A stretch of DNA of 64,000 nt from Paralichthys olivaceus (Eukaryota; Chordata; Actinopteri; Pleuronectiformes; Paralichthyidae). This document shows, in pieces, positions 62,444 to 64,000 of the stretch (position 1 is its first letter; every line of letters begins with the position of its first letter). The stretch is taken from positions 7,822,001 to 7,886,000 of the forward strand of contig NC_091096.1 in the NCBI RefSeq assembly GCF_024713975.1. Reading direction: 5' to 3'. A program made the translations under genes and the position numbers. The notes beneath the pieces were generated by a model that was not told where the DNA came from, searched no databases, and saw nothing but the letters and a program-made list of their open reading frames with translations.

Positions 62444-64000
62444 GTGTGCGTGTGTGTGTGCGTGTGTGTGCGTGTGTGTGTGTGTGTGTTTATCTGGACT
62501 GGAGATTTGGAACAGAGCCACAACGTAGCCTCAAGACAAACATCATTGTGTCCTCGGCTGACTTAGATCTGTGTGTATCTTTGCTGTGTTTGCTTTTATT
62601 TCCGGCAGCTCTCTCATTGCACAGAGGTTGAAACTGTTTTTGTGTTGATTTAACGGTTGGAACGTTGGCCGCAGTTTGTAGAAGCACTGTTGCGTTGTGA
62701 AGTTTTTTTTACCTTGCCTCTTTAATTAGGGGGGGGGGGCAAAATAACACTTTTCTGTGTAACTCAACACAGTTTTACAGAATCAAATGATCAATTCATT
62801 TGAAATAACACTTTCCCCAAAACTGTTAAAACTAAAACCGAACATTACAACCTTTGTAGGTGAAGGTCAGATTTCACTGTTGCTCATGAGTTCTGATCTC
62901 CTCAGAGGTGGTGTTATGCAGAGCGTGAATCATTGTGTGGATCATACTTTATTTTTAACAGTAGCTCAACATAGTGGTTGATTTTATGACAATTGACAAA
63001 AGAACAACTGTCGGACTACTGTGAATCTAATGATGATAAATGTTTCTGTTTGGTTTGTGCTGTGTGGGATATTTGAGTATGGAATATTTCTTTATAATTC
63101 ATTTATCTGATTTAAGGATGCTGCTTGACATGAAGAATTTAACTAGACTGTTCCCTGTCATCCCTTACAACAATATTTATCTTTTAACTGTATATATTAT
63201 TGGCATCTTGTGCAGTAAAGTTGATGAATTTAATCGGAATTTGAGGGTTTATCGCGTTTATTTTTTATTTTGAAACTATACATTTTCTAAAAAAATGTGA
63301 GCTCGTGAGCTTTAAAAGCCGTTTATGGTTTTGTGTGGGTACAGTTGATTACTTCTGTTAAGAAGTTAATCGAACATGCATTTCTGGCCTCTCCATCTTG
63401 TCCACAAGTCAATTTCAGGGTTTGTCTTAAAAATATGCTGCTCACTCACAAAGCTCTGCTCAGGGGAACATTTCTCAACTGCTGATTCCTCTCAGCTCTG
63501 GAGCTGCACATATTCTGATGTTTTATTCTTAAGATGCATTTTCTTATCATTTTGGTGTTTTTCATACTCAGTTTTATTTAATATCCAAAACAATAACTTC
63601 TACGTTTCAAGATTCTAATGGATTTTATCAGTTATATTGACAAACTGCTGACATTTTTGCTACAGCTAATGCTACACTACCGGAAACCACTTCTATGTTG
63701 CTGTACAAACACACCATTTATTAATTCCTTCAGTGTCTATGTTCTGTCTATGTGGTATTTCCCAATCTTCACTCTGACTGTATGTGTAACGTTTATTAAA
63801 GCATTTGTATTCAGAGGTTGAGCTGCCGAGCTAATCCACCATGAGGTGAACCTTATTACTTTTCTGCAACCCCTTAAAATTGCACATTAATTTTCTGTCT
63901 AAATTAAAGGATAACTTTCTAATGTCCTGCTCTCAAAGTCAACACTAAAATCCTCTTCCTCTCCTCTCCCTCCCTCTCCTCTTCCTCCCTCTCCCCTTCC
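60590..64000 (+). other. hsd17b4: presumed hsd17b4 intron 12 (to window end)
   Basis: It begins with the donor CCT|GTGAGT. I looked for the next exon, expected to carry a GQKLP-type sequence and the start of the hydratase-2 domain, and saw none. It contains a long GT array, a G run at about 62729-62739 and a pyrimidine-rich tract at the very end (63950-64000) that could be either repeat or a splice-site tract. Confidence 0.6.
62352..62489 (+). repeat. long GT microsatellite with CGTG interruptions
   Basis: About 138 bases of GT dinucleotide, pure for about 85 bases and then with regular GCGTG steps. It is the longest dinucleotide array in the window and could form Z-DNA. Confidence 0.95.

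Noticed and set aside
62303..62631. Cys-Val and His-Thr repeat ORFs at the GT array.
   Set aside because: Direct translation of a dinucleotide repeat; the same artefact occurs at 9.8, 15.2 and 41.5 kb.

Overview
The window is vertebrate nuclear DNA, most likely from a teleost fish, probably a spiny-rayed one. Signs are intron-split genes with GT-AG junctions, many CA/GT microsatellites, tRNA-derived SINEs and short inverted-repeat elements of the kind common in fish. The encoded proteins are clear orthologues of human ones. No prokaryotic, viral or CRISPR feature was seen.

Four protein-coding genes can be supported. (1) sh2b3 (LNK adaptor), minus strand: the first coding exon is at 11244-12428. 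A predicted non-coding first exon lies in a CpG-rich block ending at a splice donor at 26319/26318. The exons for the rest of the PH domain and the SH2 domain were not found, so they should lie left of base 1. Bases 1-11243 are presumably intron 2 and 12459-26319 intron 1. (2) pheta1 (fam109a, sesquipedalian-1), minus strand: an uninterrupted coding exon at 31109-32008, with a CpG-rich candidate promoter near 34.0-34.6 kb. (3) prr16 (Largen), minus strand: two coding exons, 47956-48090 and 42850-43716, 333 codons in all. (4) hsd17b4 (peroxisomal multifunctional enzyme type 2), plus strand: twelve coding exons from 50465 to 60589 that join in frame into 322 codons covering the short-chain dehydrogenase part. 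The hydratase and SCP2-like parts should lie right of base 64000.

Layout: 1-26.7 kb is sh2b3, almost all intron. 26.7-31.1 kb is intergenic. 31.1-34.6 kb is pheta1. 34.6-42.8 kb is intergenic. 42.8-48.1 kb is prr16. 48.1-50.46 kb is the interval between two divergent promoters. 50.46-64 kb is hsd17b4. The genes do not form a pathway: sh2b3 dampens cytokine-receptor/JAK2 signalling, pheta1 works in endosome recycling with OCRL, prr16 promotes cell size, and hsd17b4 acts in peroxisomal beta-oxidation. What stands out is their order. sh2b3-pheta1 are neighbours on human 12q24 and prr16/hsd17b4 lie near each other on human 5q23, and here the two blocks are joined.

The rest is intron and intergenic sequence with microsatellites, purine tracts and repeat copies. 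These include a 384-bp element with perfect 16-bp terminal inverted repeats, a SINE nested in an older repeat, and at least seven fragments of one short family. A 21-bp perfect hairpin near the left edge and a predicted upstream ORF overlapping the sh2b3 start codon are the least expected sequence-level observations. I found no clear new multi-gene system. All matches to families are from memory of the protein and repeat sequences, with no database search.
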